Origin: Lycium barbarum
Lineage: Eukaryota > Streptophyta > Magnoliopsida > Solanales > Solanaceae
Assembly (NCBI RefSeq): GCF_019175385.1
Contig: NC_083338.1
Coordinates: 88,619,777 to 88,683,776 of the forward strand
Length of the DNA: 64,000 bases
Direction of reading: 5' to 3'
Positions 10,940-25,840 of this stretch are shown piece by piece. The translations under genes and the position numbers were made by a program. Position 1 is the stretch's first letter; each line of letters opens with the position of its first letter. Under the pieces are notes generated by a model. The model saw nothing but the letters and a program-made list of their open reading frames with translations, did not search any database and was not told the DNA's origin.

Positions 10940-12516
10940 CATGCATGGGAGCCCAATTAAAACAACAACTTTATCGGAGTGACATAAGGTCGGTGACTTC
11001 CGTTTACATTATGGAACAATCATCATCGCTATATCTTACGTCGAAGGAACAAATAACATGAGATGAGATCAACAACAATGAGTGAAATCAAGAAAATCAT
11101 GAAATAAGCTCAATAATCTCATAATAACATCCAAACTATACGCTTTCGAATCTCCAGAATAGGATCATCATCATCATCATCACCATTATCATCATAGAAA
11201 ACATGTATTTATAGCATCATAAGGATTTTGAGAATCATGAACTTGTAGCTTTTTGGGAATAAGGATGATACGGATAACATATATGGGAACTTAACGTAGG
11301 AATCATGCCTTTTGAAAGAAGGGGTTAGCCTTACATACCTTCACGTCTTCTTAACGACAGAATGTTTTCCTCCAAAGCTCGCAACTCTACACTCAAGAGG
11401 ATTCGTACTAAAGTGAGGTCTTGAAAACACCCTTAAGTTCAACTAGCAATACTTAACGAGCTAACAAAATTTGGGCAGCGCTTCCCCTCTTTTATCGATT
11501 TCTATCATATAATAAAACAACTCCCAAACAATAATAACAATATCCACAATGTTATAATCAAAGAATTATATTCAATTCAATCTCAAATATATCCAAAATC
11601 CACTTTTTTTTTTTTAAGTTCGCCCCATAGTCATCTTCTTTACTACAACACTTATGGCTTCTCCACTTTAATTCTTTTCCTTTTTAGGAGTTACTAAACC
11701 TTTACATCAATCCTGCCGTATAAATAAGATGAAGAACATACCTTATAATCAAGGAAATTTTCCCCACTCAACTCCCTTCAAGACCAAGTTCACCGTAACT
11801 TTGAAAGGGATCAAGAACAATCACGTTCCTTGGATTTCCTCAAGGTTTTGATGTTGATTATCTCTTTAGATGATGTGGATAGGTATGGAGTGTTAGGTAA
11901 ATTTCAAGAACTATTTGGAAGTCTCTAGAGAGGTGGGGAAATAAGTGTGGAAAGTTCGAAATGAAGTTAGGGTCATTTGGGATTTAAAAAGGTGGCAACA
12001 TCACCCCCCACCCCCACCCTACTTTAGCATACTCAGTATGCGGCCGTATACTTCCTCCTCATCTTAGGGGTGACGTTAGCCAGTAAGGGCATCCAAAACG
12101 GTGAGTTTTCGGCTAGTTTTATACACATCAAACTCAGTATACAACCGCAAACTAGAACACAAACTCCAACTTTCGCGAAAACACGTTCTTTTCGATTCGT
12201 TTGATCTCCAATCCTCGTGGAACCATCTTGGCACTTGTATAAAATTCATTAACCATCTAAGGGGATCTATATTTATCCTTCAAAGTGATGCTAAGCAACG
12301 TGTAGCTCAAATGATACAAAATCTTCCCAAAATATGGCTCAAACTCCAATTCCTTTAACGAACTCGCTTTCACCGATTCATTTAACTCCGAAACCATAGG
12401 GTTCATGCTTAAATTTATAAAATATCCTTCTTAGCCTTATAAGAGCTTCATGTCCACCTTATTCTTGTGTTAGTCTATTCATAATGCGAGCAACACGAAA
12501 TTTCCATGGTGTAACA
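10009..12516 (-). repeat. T1 3' LTR (left)
   Basis: This 2508-bp LTR is inverted relative to the window. It contains small hairpin units in 10670-10860 (for example GCCCGCATTCGGGC and CCACTAGTGG), a (TA)n tract at about 10861-10938, and the three-stem-loop module near 10457-10508. Its right end GGTGTAACA (12516) abuts the inverted polypurine tract. Confidence 0.92.
10457..10508 (-). other. Three-stem-loop LTR module (T1 left LTR)
   Basis: Plus-strand CTGCG (10457-10461) pairs with CGCAG (10470-10474). GTCC (10476-10479) pairs with GGAC (10491-10494). TCAGTAC (10496-10502) faces ATACTGA, one pair short of perfect. Confidence 0.7.
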
Positions 12517-12551
12517 TTCCTCCCCCCTTAAGAACAATCATCCTCGAATGT
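12517..12551 (-). promoter_or_regulatory. T1 polypurine tract and decayed hairpin
   Basis: Inverted, the tract reads TAAGGGGGGAGGAATG-like purines next to the LTR. The adjacent inverted repeat (12534-12551) keeps the CGAATGT arm but has two changes in the other arm, as expected for the oldest copy. Confidence 0.75.
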
Positions 12552-12706
12552 CAAACTCTTAAGGATTCTACAAAAATTTTGCCAGAGTTTTCCTCTAACT
12601 GTACTACTACCATCCTGTCACAACAACCTAAAATATACAATGCCTCACAGGGCTAGAACAACAATAACAATATTGGCCACACATGACCAAGAAATCAACA
12701 AAAAAA

Positions 12707-13550
12707 GCATTACATACTTGGGGACAATGATATCTCTGCTTGAACCTCTTCTGGAGGTGGAAATAAATGCGGATACCTGGTGTTTATATTTTCCTCAGCT
12801 TCCCAAGTCACTTCCTCTCTATTATTATTTCTCCATAGAACATTAACTGAGGCTACATCTTTGGTTCTGAGTCTCCGAACCTGCCTATCTAGAATGGCAA
12901 TGGGTACTTCTTCATAAGATAATTTCTCAGTAACTTGGAAATCATCTACAGGCGCAATTCTGGAAGGATCTCCAATGCATTTACGAAGCATTAACACATG
13001 AAAAACTGGGTGAACTAATTCCAAGTCTGAAGGAAGATCTAACTCATAAGCCACATGGCCTACCTTGCGTATAATTTTGTAAAGTCCAATATACCGAGGA
13101 CTAAGCTTTCCCTTCTTGCCAAATCTCATTACACCTTTCATCGGTCACACCTTCAAGAATACCTAATCGTTAACTTGGATTTCCAAGTTTTATCGACGAT
13201 TGTCCTCATAAGATTTCTAACGATTCTAGGCTATCGACAATTGGTCTCGGATAAGCTTGATCTTCTCGTCCACTTGCTGGATCAAATATGGGCCTACTAA
13301 CTTTGTCTCACCTACTTCGAACCATCCGATTGGCGATTTACACTTTCTCCTATATAGAGCCTCATATGAAGCCATTTGAATGCGAACGTGATAACTATTG
13401 TTATATGCAAGTTCAATGAGTGGCAAATGATCATCCTAGTTACCTCCAAAGTCTAATACACATTCCTGTAACATATCTTCGAGGTTCTGAATGGTGCGCT
13501 CAGCTTGCCTATCAGTCTATGGGTGAAATGCTGTGCTAAGTCTCACCTGA
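12707..13550 (-). pseudogene. pol: T1 integrase C-terminal half and chromodomain
   Basis: The minus strand encodes the integrase catalytic Glu region (QAERTIQ, near 13500, with a nearby in-frame stop replacing a Gln codon), PLIELAYNNSYH, then GKLSPRYIGLYKIIRKVG, HPVFHVLMLRKC, and a chromodomain-like tail (LDRQVRRLRTKDVASV, WEAEENI, RYPHLF) ending near 12710. The tail and its spacing match Tekay/Del chromoviruses as known from the family, where it helps target heterochromatin. At least one frameshift separates 13226 from 13141. The gene continues at 32059, beyond T2. Confidence 0.9.
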
Positions 13551-15281
13551 TGTTACACCTTGGAAAATTCCCCGTTAATGTACAGTGAATAGGTTAGCGA
13601 AGATCACTAAGTATACGATGATTTGATAAGTAAGAAATAGCATTTGATGATCCTAATCAAGATTCAAAGACATTTGACTAAAAGGAAGAAGTTTGTCAAA
13701 GAAAGTGAAGGATATGTTATGTGACGGGCAGGAATTATGAGCGACAAGTTAACGATGGCTTAAAGATGTTTCAGAGACGAGTGATAACGTCCCTTAGATT
13801 GGTATTGAGGTGTTAATCAAGTGTCTAGAAGGTTCCATAAGGATCGGAGATCAAACGAGTCGACAAGAACGAAATCGGAACAGCTGGGCATTATACGGCC
13901 CAACATACTAGCTGTATAAATTATACTGGCCGTATGTTAGGCCGTATAATTATCCAAGAGGGGCATCACCTACTGGACCAAACATACGGCCACACATACG
14001 GCCCGTATAAAATGTACGGACCGTATGTTGGTCCGTATATGTTGGTCGGGACTGATTTCAACATTTAATATACGGACCCTCCCCTCATTAATTCATTTCA
14101 TTTCCACTCTCCCCTCTTCAAGAAACCTCTAAAACACTCTCTAATATTCATCCTCAAGAAATCAAGGGAAAAACCAAGATCAACTATACCAAATCCATGA
14201 AATCAAGTTCGTGAAACCTAGTAAAAGTTTATGTACACCAAGAACACTCAAGGGAAGTAAGTTATGGTTTTGGTGCAAGAAGAGAAGTTCCACTAAAGGG
14301 TTGTTCATCTATCATCTAAGGTGATTTTTATGGTAATTCCATGTTTTCTAAGGTATTGGAAGGCTAAGACACTTTAATTGTAGGAAGACATAGAAAATGG
14401 GTCATAAATGAGTGAATAGTGTCATTATTGAACAATAGTTTGGATTGAATTATGAATATTGGTAAGTTGTGATTGTAAATATGTTATGAATGACATTTAG
14501 GGCATGGAATAAGTATTATATGTGAGAGAACACAATAATGAATGACGACCATGATTATGGAGAAATTGGAGTGAAATGGCGAAATGCGAATAATGTAGAT
14601 GAATGATGATTGTTGTTTACGATATTGTGGATATTGTTATGAATGTTTGGGAATTAATATATAGTATAGGAAAAGTAGTAGAAACAAAGGAAATTCTGCC
14701 CAATTTTCCCTAGAAATAGTAACACATTCTTATAGTCGATTAACTAACGTTAATGCGAATTCTCTTGAAGGTAGAAACGTGGGCATTGAAGGAGAACAAG
14801 AAAGCAATAGATTAGTTAAGCGTAAAAGGTATGTGAGGCTAGTCCTTTCTTTCTATGGCATGAATCCTATAGCATGAATTTTCCTTCCTCTTCATGAATT
14901 TCCTACATTCCGGAAAACTAATAGCCATGTTCATGAATAACCATATGAGATAAGAGATACATTATGAGTTCAATAATGATGATGAAGAGTTAAGTATAAA
15001 GATTCTAGAGTTTATGATATGATGTACCTATAAAGTTAATGATGTCATTTATTGTATACACTCACCTTAACTACTATTTCCTTCAAGGTGAGGCAGAATG
15101 CTTATGATGCTTCATAATGGAATCGAGGGTTCACGACCTTATGTCACCCTCATAGAGTATAATTGTCTTAAGTTTCCAGTCATGCATTATGATAATAATA
15201 TGATGAGTTATCATATGTACATGATGTTATTACACCGCGCCTATATGGCCGGGCAGACACCGCTAAGGTGGGCAGCTATAT
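13551..15281 (+). repeat. T2 5' LTR, first part
   Basis: This matches 29591-31319 of the 3' LTR. It is cut at CTATAT by N1, and TATAT (15277-15281) is duplicated at 23650-23654. It contains the promoter-proximal palindrome cluster (13893-14072). Confidence 0.95.
13893..14072 (+). promoter_or_regulatory. Cluster of CCGTAT/ATACGG palindromic motifs in T2 U3
   Basis: Many CCGTAT or ATACGG hexamers lie within 180 bp, often as facing pairs, directly upstream of a CT-rich leader (14088-14120) that could be the transcript start region. The corresponding 3' LTR region is 29926-30110. LTR A has the same motif class at 56866-56946, before a TATA-like TTTATAAATATATG. Inference: these are enhancer or transcription-factor sites. 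Confidence 0.45.
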
Positions 15282-18560
<3,279 letters not shown>

Positions 18561-18595
18561 TCCTCCCCCCCTTTGGAACATTCGTCCTCGAATGT
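18561..18595 (-). promoter_or_regulatory. N1 polypurine tract with hairpin
   Basis: On the minus strand the 18-nt inverted repeat (18578-18595, perfect) is followed by a G-rich purine run and then the LTR start. Confidence 0.85.
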
Positions 18596-20328
18596 TCAAC
18601 TGACCTTATGGGGCCTCGTGGCATTTCGGGAGGGGGTTTCTTTTTATAGTTGCCCGTTCTCTCCATGCCCATTCCATATAGTCGAGGCTTTTCGTCCTCA
18701 TATGGGTCCTTATTCTGTGTCATGGGTTTTCTAATCTGCTGGGCCGGCATATTATCCTTGTCTTTCTCAGGTCACCTCTTTCTAGCTCTATACATAACGT
18801 ATCGAAACTTCTCAGCTCAAGTTTCCCCCCCCCCCCCCCCCCCTTTTACTTCCTACTTATATCATTGTTTTGTCCACCTTTTCATACTCTTCCGCCCACA
18901 ACTCGTCCTTTTACTTGCTTGGTCCACCTACCCGTTATTCTTCCTTAATTGCGCTTTTGTGCTATAACTGTACATCCATATTTCTCCAGCGTCCCGCCAT
19001 TCTTGTCCTCAGCATAGAATCTTTACTCTCCTTATCCTTACTTATAAATCATCATAACTACATACTTGTTCTCCTATGAATCTCTCATCTTAACGTTGTT
19101 GCAGACCTAAGCATTCCTTTATCCTCACTTATCCATATTGGTTCCCGAACCTCCTTCCGATATTCCGACCTCTCTGTTTCCTCTCTACTCACTCCCCTCC
19201 TTCTGCACACACCATTATACTGGAACTTCCAACCTCGCCTTGTGATAACATAATAACATCTTGCCTCGCCACACTTGTACCATTTACTCTTACCGTCCCT
19301 CGAACTTCAATACCCTTACGCGATCAATGTCTAACCATCGCTCTGGTTGCTAGGGTACACACGCCATCGATGTCATCATATATGGAATATCCCATACATT
19401 CACATATACTTATATATTTCTACTACCAACTAACCCACAAAATATCTCCGAACGCTATTCAAGCCTATCTTGATTCCCAAGCTGTGACGCATTCTTTGTC
19501 CCTTTACCGAGCTAATCTGCCTCGTTCTACGCTTCTTCTTATGGTCTCCAACCACCCCATATACCATAGTCTCACTCAGGTTACTCTAGTTTTCCATTTG
19601 TTCCCTTAAATTTTAATTTTGCAAAATTTTCCTAATTACTTCCCAGGGGGGTCACCCATCCTGAAATTGCTCTCGCCTGAGCACGCTTAACCTCGAATCT
19701 TTAGTGGAATCCGACGCCTTAATGCTGATATTTCCGGGTCCACATTCTCGCATGACCTTTACTACATGATTCGGGACTAATCGAGGTCTTACAGATCCCG
19801 GGACACCCTCGTGGTACGTCTTTTCTTCCATAATTACCATTTTACCCTTTTCGGCCCTCAGTGCTCACCTTTCACTTTCTTACGTAACTACCTTTCATTC
19901 TGGGTTCCCAGACTCCTGCTGATAACAGATACACCTTCGTTGTCATTATTTTACGGATGCCCCGATATCAGGTCGTTCGAACTTCTTACTCACCGCTTTT
20001 ACATAGTAACTTGTGGCAAAATTAATTGTCAACTTTCTGAATCCTCCATCCGACCTTGTTTTTCTTATACCATCCTCCTGTACACTGCAAACACCAATAA
20101 CACCTTATGGAACATACAGCCACACCATATTCCGGCCATCCGGGACTGCCAATTTTAGGTAACAGATCAAATACACCAGTACTTACCCCTGTGACTTTCC
20201 ATATCACTACTCACCCTTCCTGTTGTACGTAAGGCTTACATAAGAAATTTCATTTCCTATAGCTTGGCTCTATCGCACGATCTATAACAGAAAGAAGGTC
20301 AACAATCCCTAAATGCCCCGTAGCCTCC

Positions 20329-20363
20329 TGTTTATCGATGTGGCGCGCTTCACACCATAAACA
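20329..20363 (-). other. N1 leader hairpin with self-complementary GCGCGC loop
   Basis: The outer stem is TGTTTAT/ATAAACA (7 bp) and the inner stem TGTG/CACA, with a small internal loop between them. The 8-nt apical loop contains the palindrome GCGCGC (20343-20348). The hairpin lies 46 nt from the primer site. Geometry is identical in T2 (24457-24491). Confidence 0.7.
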
Positions 20364-20409
20364 GGACTCTACTGGACACGACTTTGCAGACAACCCCTAG
20401 GACAGACCT

Positions 20410-20421
20410 GCTCTGATACCA
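20410..20421 (-). promoter_or_regulatory. N1 primer binding site (initiator tRNA-Met type)
   Basis: The minus strand reads TGGTATCAGAGC, three bases from the LTR end. This is complementary to the 3' end of plant initiator tRNA-Met and is the usual primer site of chromoviruses. Confidence 0.92.
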
Positions 20422-20424
20422 CTT

Positions 20425-23162
20425 TGTCACACCCTAACCTTATTAGGGTGTGATGGGCACCCGACCCCGCATACGGAGCCGAGCGAACCCTTAGACTCTG
20501 ATTTCATACATATTTTTCCAAGTTTCCAGAATCTGACCATTCGAAACATACAACAGACCATATGACAGAAATTGTGGACAGACAGTGACTTAGCGGCCAC
20601 GTGTATTCAAACTTATCAGACATATCGTAACAGATCCAGAAGGCAGGCGGAATGTACCTCGCCTGAACATATACACATATGCGAACATATAGGCCATATA
20701 GGCCATCATAGCAAACAGGGCCGCTTAGGACACAGATTTCAGACCAGACCAAACAGAATATGTAGACATATGCAGCTGCTCACGGACTGACTCTCTGAAC
20801 CCATAACTCTGTCTGCAAAGTCACTACACAAATCAGAAAAACACAACACCTGTATACTCTGACCCGGCGACACTCCGATGGGAAGTGGAGCTCGCCAACC
20901 CCGCTGGAATCTCTTAGACGATTCTTCAGATCATCTGAGTGTACCTGCGTGGCATGAAACGCAGCACCCGCAGAAGAGGGGTCAGCACGGAATATGTACT
21001 GAGTATGCAAGGCAAGAACACAATAATCAGGATCATAATCAGAGTCAAAGTACAGAAATGTACCAAACGGAATCAGAACCAAACTCAGATGTACAGATCG
21101 CATGTACGGTATACAAAGTAGCAGAACCAACTTACTGAACACAGACCATGCATGCCAGAATGGTATCCAGTCCCTTACGGGACCCGGGGAAACGTGGCGC
21201 CGCCCTGCCCTCGGCGCCAACCACATCATACTTCAGAAGATTTTCTCCTGTCTCCGACACACATCATAATATCCGGATGTACAAATACATATAGGCGGTT
21301 CGGCGAACCAAACACATCATACTTCGGAATTCATTTACGGCGCCCGGCCCTCAAGGGAGGAACTCGGTAACCGTGCGCACGATATAAACCGGCCCGGGAC
21401 TCGGTGAAGGAGGTAGACTCTATGCACGAGGAGAAAATGAGAAACTAAATGCACATAACTAAGACGAAATGGATTAATCTACCGTACTATCCAAATGTCC
21501 GTAACACATTACTCCTAACAAATTTCTTATACCAGAATTCTTATATCAGATTTCTTATGTCAGAATATTTATTTCAGCATACCTATATCAGAATACTTAC
21601 TCTAGGATACTTATATCAGAATGATCAGACCAATATACTTATATCAGAATACAGGTGTTGGGTTGCTTAAATCAGGACCCACCTATCCAGATTATTAGTT
21701 ACACACTTTAAGGAGGACATATAGATCACAAACAGACTCAGAATCACAGAATGGAATAACCCAAGGTACATATGATTATCATACCCTACTTAGCTCTAGG
21801 ACATGCCAAAAGAATAAAAGGGTAAGCCTTACATACCTGTGCTGCAACCAACTAGTTACGCTTGTGCATCCAACTTGTTTGTCTACATGCAAGAAAGTTC
21901 ATCCCTTCATTACTTCCATTATCATATACTTGTTTTAACCATTCAAACACATTCACTTATATTCTGCCGGAATTTCGGCAGCACCTCCCCTGTAAATATA
22001 ACAACCCCGAGAATATGGCTAGGCTCCAAATCAACAACAACAACAATAGCAACAATACCATAAACCATAACAATTGTCGTTAGGAGTCAATTGAACGTAT
22101 TTTAACATTGATGACTACTACACAATTCAACAACATAACCTCATATTCAATTCAACTACTTACATTCAAACCAACATCAACGTTTATACATTCAATTACT
22201 AATCCGAAACCGTTCAGAACAATATTCAAAACCCTTTAAACAATTCACACAATATTTCAAACAACCCAACCAACACTCCAACTTACCCGAATTCATCCCC
22301 AAACCCGAGAACAACACCAAACACATCTTTTCCTTCCAAATTCACACATTATGTCACAATACATACATTTACAACTTCATTTCATAAATTCAAGAAACCA
22401 TATCAAGACTACATTTCCTTCCAATTCGGCCCATACGATTATGATCTCAACTCGGATTATTAAAACTTCATTTTCCATCATGAAACTCACAACGACGACA
22501 ACCAAAATACTACATCACATTAGTCCACCATGCCTACACTAAATCAGCCCATTTTGGCCATCACCATAACACACACATTCCATGATTTTCATCCATTTCT
22601 ATACATTACAACACCACATAATTACGCTACAGACACTTAATTCATTATTCCTACACATTGCACACAACACACGGCCAAACAATACTTCAGACGGCTCAAC
22701 TTGAACATGCAATATTTCATGAATTTCCATTTTTTTCTACACACTACAACACATTACAACAACAACCAATACATAATATAATGTTAATCCATTCTTCCAT
22801 ACATAACACTTCATACATACGACCTCAACTCCAACTTGTTTTCTATCATGAATTTCTTCCATTTTAGCATACTACAACACATGTAAAACCTTCATAACAC
22901 ATAAAACAAGATTAAAACTCACCTTTCTTCTTCAACTTCTCAACTTGCCTCGAATGCGGAAACGACGAAACGGATGACTTATCTCCCGAAACAATTATAC
23001 CCCGTCGTAGAGGACCCTTGAATTAGTGGGTATACCATGAGAAAATAATTTTTAGAACAAGATTTCTCATGGCCAATTTTTCCATGTTGTGGCCGAAACC
23101 TCTCCTTCTTTTTTCCTTTTTTTTTTTGTTCTTGTTCTTGTTTTGTCTTGGATTTGAAGATA

Positions 23163-23228
<66 letters not shown>

Positions 23229-23649
23229 CAAGCATGTGAGGGGCACATGCCCCTCTCTAGAAAGCTCTCCATTTTCTTGATTTTTCTTTCTTTTTTCTTG
23301 CTTTGTTTTATTTGGTCTAAGAAGACCAAATGTTTTTCTTAGTACACTTTAACCCCCAAAGCAATGTGGGCATATACTTATGCCACTCAACCAACATGGA
23401 AATTTCATGAACTTTCGAGACTTTGCAAAATTCCCATTTTGCCCTTATCCTTTCCGCAATATTTCCATAAGCCATTTTACGAATTTCCTTTTTCGCCCTT
23501 GGTCTTCCTCAATATTTCCATACTAACAATATTCATAAATAATATTTTCAACAACTCGTATATTAAAATCATTTTTGAAACGTAGTCTTGTTCTTGACTT
23601 CTCCCCATTACCTTGAATTTTCCGGACGTACGAAATACGGGCTATAACA
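20425..23649 (-). repeat. N1 5' LTR (right)
   Basis: This 3225-bp copy is nearly identical to 15282-18560. Differences include loss of a short repeated stretch near 21320 and a shorter, CA-interrupted (TA)n tract (about 23165-23225). Confidence 0.93.
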
Positions 23650-24395
23650 TATATGTACACACCATGTCTAGACGACATGGGCAGACACCACTAGTGGGCA
23701 GCATGAGATGGTACCCCGGACGCGGGAGGCTCGGACGCAGGCTAATGATTATCACACTATTTGATACGGATGGGCAGCTTATACATTTATGCATATATGA
23801 TATGATGATGATTATGAGTAAGCTAGCATATGTTATTTCTTTTACAAGCGCCAGTTATATATACAGTTGCTCCTTATTGATGCTTCTTTTATCTCATTGA
23901 CATATTTTCATTTCTTATGCCTCTCATACTCAGTACAATGTTCTTACTGACGTCCGTTTTCTTTGGACGCTGTGTTCATGCCCACAGGTAAACAGGGAGG
24001 TGAGCTTGATCCTGACTCGTAGGAGCTGTTAGGTGATTCGAGAGCACTCCATTGTTCCGGAGGTGGCTGTGATTATTCCTTTGTGTAAATATGTATATTT
24101 TGGGCACAACGGGGTCCTGTCCCGTCCCTATGTCTAGCACTTCAGTAAGGCTCATACATACGCAGTGTGGGTTATATGGTCTCCCGAGGATGCTATTATG
24201 TATATATATTATTTTGATAGCCGAAAGGCTTGCGTATATAAAAGTATTCACATTCTCAAATGAAAAATGTTTTTCTTATAATTTGAGTATGAATTTGATG
24301 AAAGTACGCTTAGTGGGTATGATGAGTTGTAGAACGAGTGATGCTCGGTGGTTAGCCCCTGGGTACCCGTCACGGCCCCTAGCTGGGTCGTGACA
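23650..24395 (+). repeat. T2 5' LTR, second part
   Basis: This resumes at the duplicated TATAT and ends GGTCGTGACA. It contains the perfect inverted repeats CATGTC...GACATG and CCACTAGTGG (23665-23700) and the three-stem-loop module. Confidence 0.95.
23930..23990 (+). other. Three-stem-loop LTR module (T2 5' LTR)
   Basis: Stem 1 TCAGTAC (23930-23936) faces TTACTGA, with one change. Stem 2 is CGTCC (23951-23955) with GGACG (23965-23969). Stem 3 is CTGTG (23970-23974) with CACAG (23983-23987), both sides changed relative to CTGCG/CGCAG elsewhere. In the 3' LTR copy (31592-31651) stem 1 is perfect, stem 2 has one mismatch and stem 3 a G-U-type pair. Confidence 0.75.
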
Positions 24396-24399
24396 AAAG

Positions 24400-24411
24400 T
24401 GGTATCAGAGC
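24400..24411 (+). promoter_or_regulatory. T2 primer binding site (initiator tRNA-Met type)
   Basis: TGGTATCAGAGC lies four bases (AAAG) after the LTR end CA at 24395. It is a perfect match to the usual plant chromovirus primer site. Confidence 0.95.
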
Positions 24412-24456
24412 AGTTCAGTTCTAGGAAGTGTCTACGAGCTGTGTCTAGTAGAGTCT

Positions 24457-24491
24457 TGTTTATGGTGTGTTGCGCGCCACACTAATAAATA
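24457..24491 (+). other. T2 leader hairpin with self-complementary GCGCGC loop
   Basis: Outer arms TGTTTAT (24457-24463) and ATAAATA (24485-24491, one G-U-type pair), inner arms TGTG (24466-24469) and CACA (24478-24481), and loop TTGCGCGC with the palindrome at 24472-24477. The invariant leader 13-mer GTGCGATAGAGCC follows at 24543-24555. The resemblance to retroviral dimer-initiation loops is inference. Confidence 0.7.
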
Positions 24492-24601
24492 GAAGGCTAC
24501 AGGGCATTTAGGAAAAATGACCATCTTTCATCTTAAGAGATTGTGCGATAGAGCCGTGTTATAAGATTTTCCCCTCTTAATAGTGTGTTATCATTTCAGA
24601 A

Positions 24602-25840
24602 ATGCCACCAAAAGGAAAAGCTACAGCCGCCCAGAAGGTCAAGACTACTACAAAAAGGCGGGTGGAAAGAGAGCCTCCAATGAATGTAGAAGAGGGCGAG
24701 TCACATAATGAGGCCCTATCTAATACTTTCTCCACCCCGCCCAATGTAGAAGAACAAGGAGGAGCTTCAGCTCCAGTTCCTCCACTGGTTGCTTCGGGTC
24801 AACAAGTGACCGAGGCCATCCATCTATTGACGCAGCTGGTTGCCGCCCAGGCACATCGGCAGAATGTGAGTTCAGATGATCGGGCAGCTAGTACCAGAGC
24901 TCATGATTTTATGAGTTTAAATCCTCTGGAGTTTTTCGGGTCAAAGCCGGATGAAAACCCGCAAGGCTTTATTGATGAGATGTTGAGAACATTGCAGATT
25001 ATTCATGCCTCTGAAACTGAATCTGTGTAGTTGGCGTCTTATAGACTCCGAGATGTGGCGGTATTGTGGTATAATAATTGGTTAGCATCAAGAAATAAAA
25101 ATGCGCCTCCTCCCGTGAGGCAAGAATTTGTAGATGCTTTCATCCGACACTATTTTCCACCCGAGGTCCACCGAGCTAGAGCGGATAGATTATTAAATCT
25201 TAAGAAAGAAAACATGAGTGCCCGGGAATATAGCCTTCAATTTAATTCCTTGGCTAGATATGCTCCAACTATGGTGGCCGACATGGGAGATAGAGTGCAT
25301 CGCTTGGTGAGTGGCTTGGGGCCACATTTGCTCAAGGATTGTTTGACGGCTTCGTTGCAAGATGGGATGGATATTTCCCGAATACAAGCCCATGCCCAGA
25401 ACTTAGAGGGACGATAGCAACCATAAAGGGGTGATCGTGATATTGATAGAAGGCAAAGAAAGAGGGCCAAATCTATGGGGGCAGGCAGTGATTATAGAGG
25501 GGGATCAAGGCAGACATATTCTAGACACCCAGGCCAATCGGTGACTAGTGCACCTCCATGACTTGCAGGTATGAGATTTGATTGCTCCTTTCGTTCAGGA
25601 CAGGGTCAGAGTTCGAGAGCCACAAATTCTCAGTTCAGGGAAGATTATAGTCAGAGGAGACCCCCAGTACCGCGGTGCAGCCAGTGCGGTAGACTACATT
25701 TCGGACATTGTCGCCAAGGTTCGGATGCTTGCTATGCCTGCGGTCAGGTTGGGCATATGATGCGAGATTTCCCGTCGATCAGTGGTAGAGTTGGGGTTCA
25801 GCCCACAGGATCAGTGGCTGGTTCATCTTCAGTGCGCCCG
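24602..25840 (+). pseudogene. gag: T2 gag (capsid and nucleocapsid), broken
   Basis: The frame starts at the ATG at 24602 (MPPKGKATAAQ), about 190 nt after the primer site. It contains a gag capsid-type region (SLNPLEFFGSKPDENPQGF, then RLRDVAVLWYNNW, YSLQFNSLARYAP, HRLVSGLGPHLLKDCL) and a C-terminal zinc-knuckle region. In-frame stops lie at 25028, 25415, 25424 and 25559. The knuckle reads CYACGQVGHMMRDF, so its fourth metal ligand Cys is replaced by Phe, near 25769. Gag would package the element RNA; this copy cannot make a full product. Confidence 0.93.

Larger units (their letters stand above)
18561..20424 (-). mobile_element. N1 internal region, non-coding
   Basis: No gag, protease or pol motif is visible on either strand; open frames are short. 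Features: inverted polypurine tract, perfect ACATTCG/CGAATGT hairpin (18578-18595), a C homopolymer (about 18826-18843), the leader 13-mer (20266-20278), the dimer-loop-like hairpin (20329-20363) and the primer site. Confidence 0.85.

Noticed and set aside
23650..24395. Hammerhead ribozyme of a retrozyme
   Set aside because: The conserved stem-loop module lacks the CUGANGA and GAAA core needed for a hammerhead.
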